A stretch of DNA of 64,000 nucleotides from CBDCVD01 sp965224015. Lineage in GTDB: Bacteria; Pseudomonadota; Alphaproteobacteria; Rhizobiales; CBDCVD01. Position numbers and translations under genes: made by a program. This document shows, piece by piece, positions 25,674-34,678 of this stretch. Each line of letters starts with the position of its first letter. Position 1 is the first letter of the stretch. Under the pieces are notes generated by a model. It saw nothing but the letters and a program-made list of their open reading frames with translations. It had not been told where the DNA came from and ran no database searches. The stretch spans positions 310,001-374,000 of the forward strand of contig OZ245032.1 in NCBI GenBank assembly GCA_965224015.1, read 5' to 3'.

Positions 25674-26606
25674 TCAGTCATCGGGGCCAAGTTCGGCCGG
25701 AAAGCCGTCGGCGCGCAAGGGCTCGCCCAAAGCATCCTCAAGCAGTTTGACCACTTGGGGCGACCAGGCGCTGCCGCCGTAAACCTGGCGCGCTTCAATA
25801 AATATTTGCTCCATCGCTGAGGCAAGTCTTAGTGGCACGCCAAAAGCCTGCCCCATGTCCATGGCCAGGCCTGCGTCCTTACACGCCAGATCCATGGTAA
25901 AGCCGATATTGTAGCTACCGTTGAGAATAACCTGGGATTCTGTTTCATGAACGAAGCTGTTTCCCGAACTTGCCTTAATCGCGGCAAAGCTTGTTGCCAA
26001 ATCAAGGCCGCCGCGTTTGGCAAGCATGAGCGCCTCGCCCACACCGATCAGGTGGATGAATGCCAGCATATTGGTAATGACTTTAATGATTGATGCGTGT
26101 CCCAAAGGCCCCATGTAGATGACTTCACCTCCCATGGCCGCAAGCGCGGGTCTGTGCCGGGAGAAGACGTCCCTGTTGCCCCCTGCAAGAACCGTAATCT
26201 GTCCCGCGGCGGCGCGATGCACGCCGCCTGTGACCGGAGCTTCCAGGGTATGGATACCGCGCTTTTCGGCGATTGCGGCGATACGTTTGATGTCCTTTTC
26301 ATCATTGGTGCTCATCTCAATCCAGGTGCTCCCGGTTGCCATAGTGTCAAGCGCGCCCGATATTTCGCCCTCACCGGTCATAACCGCTGCCGAGGCTGTT
26401 GGTGAGGGCAGGCAGGTAATCAGCCCGTCCACATCCCGCGCCGCATCGGCGGGTGTTTCGGCCCATACAGCACCAAGGCTCAGGCATTGCGAGGCCGCGC
26501 CCTTGCTTTTGTCGTGCACCGCAACCGTAAAGCCTGCCTTGAGCAGGTTGCGCGACAGGTGTTTACCCAGGTTTCCCAAGCCAATAAATCCATAGCGCAT
26601 TGACAT
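25674..26606 (-). CDS. Beta-hydroxyacid dehydrogenase (3-hydroxyisobutyrate dehydrogenase-like)
   Basis: A 310-residue NAD(P)-dependent oxidoreductase. The N-terminal Rossmann motif is YGFIGLGNLGKHLSRNLLKAG. The substrate-binding block EAPVTGGVHRAAAGQITVLAGG and the catalytic Lys region (HASIIKVITNMLAF) are typical. Members oxidise 3-hydroxyisobutyrate, tartronate semialdehyde, glyoxylate and similar acids; the substrate cannot be deduced here. AGGGAG precedes the start. No pathway neighbours are apparent. Confidence 0.85.
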   Translation of the reverse strand: MSMRYGFIGLGNLGKHLSRNLLKAGFTVAVHDKSKGAASQCLSLGAVWAETPADAARDVDGLITCLPSPTASAAVMTGEGEISGALDTMATGSTWIEMSTNDEKDIKRIAAIAEKRGIHTLEAPVTGGVHRAAAGQITVLAGGNRDVFSRHRPALAAMGGEVIYMGPLGHASIIKVITNMLAFIHLIGVGEALMLAKRGGLDLATSFAAIKASSGNSFVHETESQVILNGSYNIGFTMDLACKDAGLAMDMGQAFGVPLRLASAMEQIFIEARQVYGGSAWSPQVVKLLEDALGEPLRADGFPAELGPDD

Positions 26607-26665
26607 TTTCCCATACTCCCTTAATACCAGCCAGACCTGATTAGCTTTATGTGAAGGAGGTACCC

Positions 26666-27292
26666 ATGCAAGTCAATAACGACTCCGATTGTCTTGTTGT
26701 GATTGATGTTCAGAATGATTTTTGTCCTGGCGGAGCTTTGGCGGTTGCCGAAGGGGATGCGGTGGTTCCGGTGATCAATCGTCTCGGACCGGTTTTCGCC
26801 CACAGCCTGCTCACACAGGACTGGCACCCAGCGACCCATCGCTCGTTCGCCAGCCAGCACGCGGGTAAAAGCCCGTTTGAAACCGTGGCCATGCCTTACG
26901 GGGATCAGGTTTTGTGGCCGGATCACTGTATTCAGGCAAGCGCAGGGGCGGCGTTCCATAAGGCGCTGCAAACCGAGGGCGTCGAAATGATCATTCGCAA
27001 AGGGTTCCGCCCATCCATCGACAGCTATTCGGCATTTTTTGAAAATGATCGAGAGACCCCCACGGGGCTTAGCGGGTACTTGCGCGCGCGCGGATTTTCA
27101 CGGGTCTTTCTTGCTGGCCTGGCGACCGACTACTGTGTCGCCTATTCAGCCATCGATGCGCGGCGGGAGGGTTTTGATGCGATTGTTATCGAGGATGCGT
27201 GCCGGGCCATCGACCTTGATGGATCGCTCGCGCGTGCCATGCAGGATATGCAAGCCGTCGGGGTCGAATTTCTCTCCAGCGACATGGTTTAA
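26666..27292 (+). CDS. pncA: Nicotinamidase
   Basis: A 208-residue isochorismatase-fold amidase converting nicotinamide to nicotinate for NAD salvage. I start at ATG 26666, preceded by AAGGAGGTACCC. The catalytic triad is visible: D14 (VVIDVQNDFCPGGALAV), K112 (IIRKGFRP) and C157 (GLATDYCVAYSA). Metal ligands are expected around D-F-H-type residues in the SIDSYSAF region. It precedes amn by 73 bp; both serve nucleotide or cofactor salvage. Confidence 0.93.
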   Translation: MQVNNDSDCLVVIDVQNDFCPGGALAVAEGDAVVPVINRLGPVFAHSLLTQDWHPATHRSFASQHAGKSPFETVAMPYGDQVLWPDHCIQASAGAAFHKALQTEGVEMIIRKGFRPSIDSYSAFFENDRETPTGLSGYLRARGFSRVFLAGLATDYCVAYSAIDARREGFDAIVIEDACRAIDLDGSLARAMQDMQAVGVEFLSSDMV

Positions 27293-27365
27293 AGGATTTA
27301 CATTTGCGCAGGCGGGGTCGCAATATCCCTTTACATAAGCCCTTACCCCTTGCACAATCGCGCCC

Positions 27366-28874
27366 ATGACAACCATGATGCCCATTCCCAATCTGCCAAA
27401 AACCCTGCATCCGCAACGGATTGAGACAAAACAGTTTCTTGATGCAGAGCTTGCCTGGCGGCAATTGCACACGATTTATAGCCGCAATACCGCCTTTTTG
27501 CGTGACGCGTTTGACAAGGCTTTACGTGGCGATATTACCGGCGCGCGGGTGCGCGCCACCTATCCTTTTGTGCGTGTGACCACGCCAACCTTTGGCAAGA
27601 TCGATTCGCGCCTGTCCTATGGATTTGTCCATAACCCCGGGACCTATGAGACGACAATCACGGCACCAAAGCTGTTTGCGCCTTATCTGGTGGAGCAGCT
27701 GTCACTTTTGATCCGTAATCACAATGTTCCGGTTGAGGTGGGGGAATCGGCTATGCCAATCCCGCTGCATTTTGCTCTGGGGCCGGACTTGCGGATCAAC
27801 GGGTCCTCAATGGATGATATGGGCTTGCCATTGCGTGACATGTTCGATGTTCCTAATCTTGCTGATGTTGACGATGAGATCGTCAATGCCGCCTTTGTCC
27901 CGCGCGAGGGGACACCCCTTCCTCTGGCGCCATTTAATGCGCCGCGCATAGATTTTTCCCTTGCACGTCTGTCCCATTACACCGCCACCAATGTGGAGCA
28001 TTTCCAGAACTTTGTCCTGTTTACCAACTACCAGTTCTACATTGAGGAGTTTTGCAAGCGCGCCAGGGCCTGGATGGCGCAAGGGATCGAAGGCTATACG
28101 GCCTTTGTTGAGCCGGGCAATGTGATCACCCCCAATGTCAATGCGCCTCATATTGTTGCACAGGGTACCGCGCCTGCGCGGCATCCGCAAATGCCTGCCT
28201 ATCATCTTAAACGTGAGGGGCATGCTGGCATTACCATGGTCAATATTGGCGTCGGCCCTTCCAATGCCAAGACGATCACGGACCATGTAGCGGTATTGCG
28301 CCCTCACGCCTGGCTGATGCTGGGGCACTGTGCAGGACTGCGAAACTCTCAGTCGCTGGGCGACTATGTGTTGGCCCATGGATATGTACGCGAAGACAAA
28401 GTGCTTGATGCGGATCTACCGACATGGGTGCCGATTCCGGCGTTGGCGGAGGTGCAGGTCGCCCTTGAGGAGGCCGTTGCTGAGGTCACCCAGCTTACCG
28501 GTTACGAGGTCAAGCGCATTATGCGCACCGGCACCGTTGCTTCCATCGACAACCGGAACTGGGAGCTGCGTGATCATCGCGAGCCCCTGCTGCGTCTGTC
28601 CCAATCGCGGGCGATTGCGCTGGAGATGGAAAGCGCCACCATTGCCGCTAACGGGTTTCGCTTTCGGGTTCCTTATGGAACGTTGTTGTGTGTCTCCGAC
28701 AAGCCTTTGCACGGCGAGTTGAAACTGCCTGGCATGGCGGGAGAGTTCTATCGCCGTCAGGTGGGACAGCATCTTGACATTGGCTTGCTGGCGCTTGAGA
28801 AGCTGCGCAATCTGCCCATGGAGCAACTGCATAGCCGTAAATTGCGCTCGTTTGCGGAAACGGCGTTTCAATAG
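27366..28874 (+). CDS. amn: AMP nucleosidase
   Basis: A 502-residue enzyme hydrolysing AMP to adenine and ribose 5-phosphate, a purine-pool control step. The N-terminal AMP-nucleosidase domain (about 15-190) has YGFVHNPGTYETTITAPKLF. The C-terminal phosphorylase-fold domain has MVNIGVGPSNAKTITDHVAV, LGHCAGLRNSQ and ALEMESATIAANGFRF. Length fits the family (about 480-500). It seems to be transcribed alone or with pncA. Confidence 0.95.
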   Translation: MTTMMPIPNLPKTLHPQRIETKQFLDAELAWRQLHTIYSRNTAFLRDAFDKALRGDITGARVRATYPFVRVTTPTFGKIDSRLSYGFVHNPGTYETTITAPKLFAPYLVEQLSLLIRNHNVPVEVGESAMPIPLHFALGPDLRINGSSMDDMGLPLRDMFDVPNLADVDDEIVNAAFVPREGTPLPLAPFNAPRIDFSLARLSHYTATNVEHFQNFVLFTNYQFYIEEFCKRARAWMAQGIEGYTAFVEPGNVITPNVNAPHIVAQGTAPARHPQMPAYHLKREGHAGITMVNIGVGPSNAKTITDHVAVLRPHAWLMLGHCAGLRNSQSLGDYVLAHGYVREDKVLDADLPTWVPIPALAEVQVALEEAVAEVTQLTGYEVKRIMRTGTVASIDNRNWELRDHREPLLRLSQSRAIALEMESATIAANGFRFRVPYGTLLCVSDKPLHGELKLPGMAGEFYRRQVGQHLDIGLLALEKLRNLPMEQLHSRKLRSFAETAFQ

Positions 28875-28999
28875 GGGGTGTTTTTGTCTAGCGACCTTGA
28901 AACATTGGTGGTAAAACCCCATATTTACGACGTTATCGCGAGACGAGGCATTAGCGAGGTGCCAGTGAGGCACCAGTGAGGCGTTAGTATAAGACATTT

Positions 29000-29419
29000 A
29001 TGGCTTCCCGTTCTTTCAACACGTCTTCCCCGACGCCGGACAAGCCTTTCAGGACCATTGATCCGGACGGTTTTGAAATTCCCTCCGATGATCTTGAGTG
29101 CGATGAGGCGCGGGTGCGGGCTGGTTTTTTTCCAACGCTAAAACGCGCCTTTGCCTATATGCCATTTGCTGATGACGTGGTTGCATCCTATTATTGCGCT
29201 CTCGACAGACGCACGCCGGCGCGGGTGCGGGGCATCTTACTGGGTGCGCTGTTGTATTTCATCATGCCCTTTGACGCCATTCCGGACTTTCTCGTTGGTT
29301 TCGGGTTTACCGACGACGTGAGCGTACTCGCGACGGCGATCTATATGGTGCGTCAACACGTAACGCCCGAGCATCGCGCCAGGGCGCGTGAGGCGATAGA
29401 CACGATGCGTGAGGAATAG
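29000..29419 (+). CDS. DUF1232 (YkvA-like) membrane protein
   Basis: A 139-residue protein. Residues about 75-110 carry the DUF1232 signature RGILLGALLYFIMPFDAIPD followed by FLVGFGFTDDVSVL, with one or two membrane segments. The N-terminal 60 residues are charged and cytoplasmic. The function of the family is not established. A small hairpin with GGTGCC/GGCACC arms (28958-28974) lies in its upstream region. Confidence 0.85.
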   Translation: MASRSFNTSSPTPDKPFRTIDPDGFEIPSDDLECDEARVRAGFFPTLKRAFAYMPFADDVVASYYCALDRRTPARVRGILLGALLYFIMPFDAIPDFLVGFGFTDDVSVLATAIYMVRQHVTPEHRARAREAIDTMREE

Positions 29420-29525
29420 CCACAAGGGGCGGGCCGGTGATGCCCGTGAATAGACGTGCTCGCCTGATAACGCCGAATGCCAAACGGATGCGATAACGCG
29501 ATTCCACCTTTACACACCATGCGAT

Positions 29526-29558
29526 GAACAACCACTACCTTTGGGTAGTGAGCTGTTC
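29526..29558. terminator. Hairpin between convergent genes
   Basis: CACTACC and GGGTAGTG pair around a TTT loop, and GAACA/TGTTC extend the stem outward. It sits between the DUF1232 gene and the AbiJ-type gene, which converge. No strong T-tract follows on either side, so termination is likely but not certain. Confidence 0.5.
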
Positions 29559-29572
29559 ATTGAAATAATTTC

Positions 29573-30355
29573 TCATTGCTCATGGGAATCCACCAAGTAA
29601 CGACAAAAAGCACTTGACATATGTACAACTAGCCGTGCTTCGCGCGCTGTTGGCACGTTGGTCGGACTAACATGACGTCCAAAATTGGATGAGAAGCCCC
29701 ACATCTTTTTCAACACCTCATCCAGTGGCTTGGGCAAATCTACTGTTTTGACAAGTGAAGAGAATCTTTCGTTACTGTTGCACATGCAACGCAAAGTCGC
29801 TTCCAATGATCCTAATGCATGATGAATCGCACCAGTCAGGTCAGCTTCTGGGCGTCTGGATAAATCCGCTAGCGCTTCCCTTATTTCTTTTTCCGCGACC
29901 TCGTATCTTGTTGTCAATAATGCGCGCCGAGCATCTGCAACTGTTTCCTCGAAATCCGCATCACCTCGCATCATAATGCCTGCATCTGCGACTAGTTGCC
30001 AACCAGCACCAATATCGACAAAAATCTCATTAATCTTGCTAACGAAATCGTCAACTTTGTAGCCAGCGAAGGTGTCCTTCATAAACAACACCAGGTCCTC
30101 AATCACATCATAAACACGGTACCATTCAGCGTTGTTGAGAAGACATTCAACTTCATCTCTGATGTTGGGAATCCCGCTCCAATTGTCTCTGTCTGGTGCT
30201 ATGTTGAGCGTTCGACAAACCGAGGTTCGAATTTGATCATAAGTTAAGTGATTGTGAGCAGCTTGAATCACAGCATATCGCAGTCCTTCCGGTGCGTCGT
30301 GCCGAAATTGAATTGTGGGAGTCGAAGAAAATTCATATTTTTTTGAGAATGTCAT
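29573..30355 (-). CDS. AbiJ-type abortive-infection protein
   Basis: A 260-residue protein, started at ATG 30355 (MTFSKKYEF); a TTG five codons upstream is possible. The N-terminal part (to about 80) matches the AbiJ N-terminal type 4 domain: DAPEGLRYAVIQAAHN, DNWSGIPNIRDEVECLL and WYRVYDVIE. The C-terminal part has the abortive-infection domain pattern EALADLSRRPEADLTGAIHH, then LPKPLDEVLKKMWGFSSNFG and RH. Proteins of this group are linked to phage defence by cell suicide or arrest; the mechanism is not known. The gene stands alone, is AT-richer than its neighbours and has no partner, suggesting recent acquisition. Confidence 0.8.
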   Translation of the reverse strand: MTFSKKYEFSSTPTIQFRHDAPEGLRYAVIQAAHNHLTYDQIRTSVCRTLNIAPDRDNWSGIPNIRDEVECLLNNAEWYRVYDVIEDLVLFMKDTFAGYKVDDFVSKINEIFVDIGAGWQLVADAGIMMRGDADFEETVADARRALLTTRYEVAEKEIREALADLSRRPEADLTGAIHHALGSLEATLRCMCNSNERFSSLVKTVDLPKPLDEVLKKMWGFSSNFGRHVSPTNVPTAREARLVVHMSSAFCRYLVDSHEQ

Positions 30356-30525
30356 CTGATCGATGTCCAAAATATTGGATTAGGATGAATCTAATTACGA
30401 GACATCAAGACAATACGAGATTGATCGATAAATGCTATAAATAATATATAGCTTTGGCAATAATAAATATATTTATAATGAATAGGAACCCCAACATAAT
30501 TCCTGCGCCGTAGGTGCCTGCCGCG

Positions 30526-32058
30526 TCAAGGGCTTTGCGCAGCGGCGGCGATAATCGCATCATCAGAGCGGTGGGCACAATCGGCGCGCGGGCACAACCG
30601 GCAAGACGAGCCAACAGGATCGGCACCCACCTTGTGCGCCAGGTCCAGTGCGTCCGCGTAGATCACCCGATCCGCATGCAGCACGTCACAGGCCAGCATG
30701 ATCGACAACAGGCGCGGGAGCTGGCCGTAGACCGGAAAGCCCTTTTGCACCGTTCGGGCAACCATAAGGAACACCTTATCATCGGGAAAGCGCGCCAGGC
30801 GCGCCATGATGGTAGCGGGGCGCTGGAAGGCACGATGGACGACCCACAACGGACAGGCCCCGCCGTGGCGCGGCAGCGCCAGATCGGGTAAGGCCAGGCG
30901 TTTGGAGATTTGCCCGGCAGGATCGGCGCGCAGAAAGGCAAACGGCACCCCCGATGCCCCGGGCTTGCGCAGGCTCGTCAGCCGGTGACAGATCTGTTCG
31001 ATACTGGCCCCAAACCGGCGGGCCAACCGATCCACATCATAGCGCTGATGCTCGGCGTGTTGGAAAAACGCATCGTAGGGCAGTAGCAACGCGGCAGCGG
31101 CATAAGAGACGAGGACCTTCCGGGCCTGTGCTTTCGCGCTCGCACCTTGCAGATTGGCCGCACCCTCAACAAGGCCGTTGATAATGTCTCCAACAGCGAC
31201 TTCACACACCCCACGGGCCAAGGAAAACCGGCGGCTCTCTGCCGGCACATCGTCTGGTTTTACTTGCTGAACCGATTGTTCTGCGCCCTGATTTGCCCCC
31301 GTTTTGGTGATATTGCCGGCGTTGCGCGCAAGCCATCGATCGATGACTTTTTGGTCTTCCCCCGCCCCAAGACACCAGGTTGCCTCTTCGATGTCAGGAA
31401 AATAATTCCCGTGCTCCATAAGAAAATCGTCAACCTGCTTGGCGGGTGTAATTGAGCGGGTTCGCGCATGACCGGCATCAAAGAAGTTCACCAGGGCCCG
31501 CGCCACATGGGAAAGATCGCGGCTTTCGTTTGCCAGTATTGCGTAAAAGCGCTCGACCTGCTGCGCCGAAATGTCACCCTCGGTTGCCAGGATTTCCGCG
31601 GTTGATCGGATGGCGGCGATATTGGTCAGCATGCGGTGCAGGGACTGGCTCAAAAACGGATCCTGATTGAGGCGATCGGTCAGGGCTTCGATCGTCTCGC
31701 CGCGATCCAGACAGGCGCGATGCAGCGCAACAAGGGCCCGCGCCCAGTCAGGATAGCGTCCAGCCATGTCTCCGGCGGTTGCGGCATCGATAGGCAGATC
31801 GCCAACGAGCGGATCAACACTGACTTCCGCCAGATCGTCAATAAGCCGACGCTCACGGGCACTGTCGAGCGCATCAAGACGCACCTCCAACTCAGCGGCG
31901 ATGCGCCCAAGCAAGGCCCCCCCGATATTGCGCTTGCCGCGCTCGATGAGATTAAGATAAGAGGCGGAAACGCCAACGCGGCGCGCCAGCGCATTCTGCG
32001 CCAGGCCTTTGGTCTTGCGCCGTTCTCTTATTTTGATGCCTACGGGAACGCGAACCAT
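30526..32058 (-). CDS. ScfR/RamB-type transcriptional regulator
   Basis: A 510-residue protein. Residues about 8-62 form a Cro/CI helix-turn-helix (LAQNALARRVGVSASYLNLIERGKRNIG). The middle carries an IrrE/ImmA-like segment (AAALLLPYDAFFQHAEHQRY, RRFGASIEQICHRLTSL). The C-terminal DUF2083-type domain (LPRHGGACPLWVVHRAFQRP) ends with a Cys-rich SSCRLCPRADCAHR. Members of this short-chain fatty acyl regulator group control acetate, propionate and glyoxylate genes. It is divergent from acs across 324 bp, so acs is the obvious target, with autoregulation possible. Confidence 0.85.
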   Translation of the reverse strand: MVRVPVGIKIRERRKTKGLAQNALARRVGVSASYLNLIERGKRNIGGALLGRIAAELEVRLDALDSARERRLIDDLAEVSVDPLVGDLPIDAATAGDMAGRYPDWARALVALHRACLDRGETIEALTDRLNQDPFLSQSLHRMLTNIAAIRSTAEILATEGDISAQQVERFYAILANESRDLSHVARALVNFFDAGHARTRSITPAKQVDDFLMEHGNYFPDIEEATWCLGAGEDQKVIDRWLARNAGNITKTGANQGAEQSVQQVKPDDVPAESRRFSLARGVCEVAVGDIINGLVEGAANLQGASAKAQARKVLVSYAAAALLLPYDAFFQHAEHQRYDVDRLARRFGASIEQICHRLTSLRKPGASGVPFAFLRADPAGQISKRLALPDLALPRHGGACPLWVVHRAFQRPATIMARLARFPDDKVFLMVARTVQKGFPVYGQLPRLLSIMLACDVLHADRVIYADALDLAHKVGADPVGSSCRLCPRADCAHRSDDAIIAAAAQSP

Positions 32059-32382
32059 ACGGCGATTTCCTCTATAGCAAAATGCACAAACAATGCTGAA
32101 TGCGCATGATTCCGACTAAACGCATTTTGTTTTAGCGGGGAAAATTGACTCTGGCGCTTTTTGCGTGTTTTCTGCGGGTTTCAGGAATTGTTAACGATTT
32201 CAAACAGCTAAAGGCTCTGAACAGGGATCGCGCTGGTTTTGCAATTATGGCATATTGCCGTATTTTTACAAGTTAACAATTACTGTGCTTAAATTATTGA
32301 CAAAAATGCTGTTGAAATTCAATTCGTTATAGCAATTTTTGTCAAACTGGTTAATATTCGACCGCGCAGGAGAGGAACCCAC
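32059..32382. promoter_or_regulatory. Divergent control region, ScfR-type regulator and acs
   Basis: AT-rich with no gene. Near the regulator, CTATAGCAAAATGC (32071-32084), read on the minus strand, gives an extended -10-like TTGCTATAG ahead of that gene's start. GAGAGGA at 32371-32377 is the acs ribosome site. Candidate activator sites cannot be fixed by eye. Confidence 0.5.
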
Positions 32383-34344
32383 ATGTCTGACCACCCCCAC
32401 ACACAAGCCACCATCTACCCAGTAACCGAGGCCAACGCCAAAGCCGCCCACATCAATGCCGAAACATACACCCAGCTATACAAACGATCAATCGACGACC
32501 CGGAAGGGTTCTGGGGCGAGCAGGGCCAGCGCCTCGATTGGATCAAACCCTACACCAGCGTCAAAAACACCTCCTTTGCCTACGACAATGTCTCCATTAA
32601 ATGGTTCGAAGATGGCACCCTTAACGTGTGCGCCAACTGCGTTGACCGCCACCTTGCCAAACGCGCGGACCAAACGGCGATCATCTGGGAGAGCGATAAC
32701 CCCGAGATTGCCAAACACATTACGTACAAAGAACTGCATACCCAGGTATGCACCCTTGCCAATGTGCTGAAATCTCTCGGCATCGGCAAGGGCGACCGGG
32801 TCGTTCTTTACATGCCCATGATCCCCGAGGCTGCCTACGCCATGCTAGCCTGCGCCCGTATTGGCGCTGTCCACTCAATTGTTTTCGGCGGATTTTCTCC
32901 CGATGCCCTTGCGGATCGTATCAATGACGCTACCGCCAAGCTGGTCGTAACCGCGGATGAGGCCCCGCGCGGAGGGCGCAATACGCCGCTCAAGGCCAAT
33001 GCCGACAAGGCCCTGGAGAAATGCGCCGATGACGTGCGTTTGTTGGTGGTTCGCCGCACCGGCGGTGACATCGCCTGGAACGCGGGCCGCGACACCTGGC
33101 TGCACGAAGCCGCAAAAAATGTCGACAGCACCTGTGTGCCCGAGGAGATGAACGCCGAAGATCCTCTGTTCATCCTCTACACCTCCGGCTCGACCGGAAA
33201 GCCCAAAGGTGTCGTTCACACCTCAGGGGGCTATCTGACCTATGCCGCCATGACCCATGAATATGTGTTCGACTATCACGATGGGGACATCTACTGGTGT
33301 ACCGCGGACGTGGGTTGGGTAACCGGCCACTCCTATATCGTTTATGGCCCCCTTGCCAACGGGGCGACGACCCTGATGTTTGAGGGGGTTCCCACCTATC
33401 CTGATGCAGGACGCTTTTGGCAGGTCTGCGCCAAGCACAAAGTCAATATCTTTTATACCGCCCCGACGGCTATACGCGCCCTCATGGGCAAGGGGGATGA
33501 CTTCGTCAAATCCCATGACCTTTCGTCGCTGCGCATACTCGGCTCTGTGGGAGAGCCCATCAACCCGGAGGCCTGGGCGTGGTACTATCGGGTGGTGGGG
33601 CAGGAGCGCTGCCCCATTGTCGACACCTGGTGGCAAACGGAAACAGGAGGCATTCTGATCACCCCCCTGCCGGGAGCCATTGCCTTAAAGCCCGGCTCGG
33701 CAACCAAACCATTTTTTGGGGTGGCTCCGGTCATGCTCAATGACCAGGGCGAGGAGATCACCGACACCGAGGCCACCGGGGTGCTCGCCATTGGCGATAG
33801 CTGGCCAGGCCAGATGCGCACCATCTACGGCGACCATGAGCGTTTTGTCGCCACCTATTTCGAAATGTTCAAGGGGTACTACTTTACCGGCGATGGGGCG
33901 CGTCGGGACGCCGATGGCTATTATTGGATCACCGGCCGGGTGGACGACGTGATCAACGTCTCCGGCCACCGCATGGGCACCGCCGAAGTGGAAAGCGCGC
34001 TCGTTGCCCATCCCAAGGTCTCCGAGGCTGCGGTTGTGGGTTATCCGCACGCGATCAAGGGGCAGGGCATCTATTGTTATGTCACCTTGATGGAGGGAGA
34101 GCCCTATGAAGAGGACCTGAAGACAGAACTGCGCAACTGGGTGCGCGGAGAAATCGGTCCCATTGCCTCTCCGGACCTTATTCAATGGGCGCCAGGCCTG
34201 CCCAAGACCCGCTCAGGCAAGATCATGCGCCGTATCCTGCGCAAGATTGCCGAAAACGACTACGCCAGCCTGGGTGACACCTCGACACTTGCCGATCCCT
34301 CGGTTGTGGATCAGCTTATCGATAACCGCATGAACCGTGCCTGA
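32383..34344 (+). CDS. acs: Acetyl-CoA synthetase
   Basis: A 653-residue AMP-forming ligase converting acetate, ATP and CoA to acetyl-CoA. The P-loop core is ILYTSGSTGKPKGVVHTSGG. WWQTETGGILITPLPG is the acetate-pocket block. GRVDDVINVSGHRMGT is the hinge. RSGKIMRRILRK carries the acetylation-controlled Lys, at about residue 613. Length matches the family. It heads a run of genes for acetate uptake and its control: the DUF4212 protein starts 59 bp after it. Confidence 0.97.
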   Translation: MSDHPHTQATIYPVTEANAKAAHINAETYTQLYKRSIDDPEGFWGEQGQRLDWIKPYTSVKNTSFAYDNVSIKWFEDGTLNVCANCVDRHLAKRADQTAIIWESDNPEIAKHITYKELHTQVCTLANVLKSLGIGKGDRVVLYMPMIPEAAYAMLACARIGAVHSIVFGGFSPDALADRINDATAKLVVTADEAPRGGRNTPLKANADKALEKCADDVRLLVVRRTGGDIAWNAGRDTWLHEAAKNVDSTCVPEEMNAEDPLFILYTSGSTGKPKGVVHTSGGYLTYAAMTHEYVFDYHDGDIYWCTADVGWVTGHSYIVYGPLANGATTLMFEGVPTYPDAGRFWQVCAKHKVNIFYTAPTAIRALMGKGDDFVKSHDLSSLRILGSVGEPINPEAWAWYYRVVGQERCPIVDTWWQTETGGILITPLPGAIALKPGSATKPFFGVAPVMLNDQGEEITDTEATGVLAIGDSWPGQMRTIYGDHERFVATYFEMFKGYYFTGDGARRDADGYYWITGRVDDVINVSGHRMGTAEVESALVAHPKVSEAAVVGYPHAIKGQGIYCYVTLMEGEPYEEDLKTELRNWVRGEIGPIASPDLIQWAPGLPKTRSGKIMRRILRKIAENDYASLGDTSTLADPSVVDQLIDNRMNRA

Positions 34345-34403
34345 GTTGACTTTGATATCGGTGTCTGCGGTTGTGTTCTTTTTAGCAAAGAGGAGGAAAC
34401 TTC

Positions 34404-34667
34404 ATGGACTCACAAAACGAGCGCGATAATGCCTATTGGCGCGCCAATCTACGCCTTGTGCGCAACTGCCTGATTGTTTGGGCGCTTGTGTCGTTCGGCT
34501 TTGGCATTCTGCTGCGCCCGCTATTGTCGGGTATCGAGATCGGCGGATCGGACTTGGGATTCTGGTTTGCCCAACAAGGCTCAATCTACGTGTTTTTGGT
34601 GCTGATTTTCTATTACGCCATCCGCATGAACACCCTCGACAAGCGCTTTAACGTAGACGAAGAATAG
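34404..34667 (+). CDS. DUF4212 small symporter subunit
   Basis: An 87-residue protein with two membrane helices (about 22-40 and 58-75) and the motif YWRANLRLVRNCLIVW; the end, IRMNTLDKRFNVDE, is typical of DUF4212. Such proteins pair with the large sodium/solute symporter encoded next, 11 bp downstream, as YwcA-like small subunits do. GAGGAGG precedes the start. Confidence 0.92.
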   Translation: MDSQNERDNAYWRANLRLVRNCLIVWALVSFGFGILLRPLLSGIEIGGSDLGFWFAQQGSIYVFLVLIFYYAIRMNTLDKRFNVDEE

Positions 34668-34678
34668 GGAGTGGAACC

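Noticed and set aside
30435..30626. A 63-codon frame with a hydrophobic end, overlapping the ScfR-type gene's 3' end
   Set aside because: Half of it is out-of-frame regulator sequence; the hydrophobic tail comes from AT-rich intergenic DNA.
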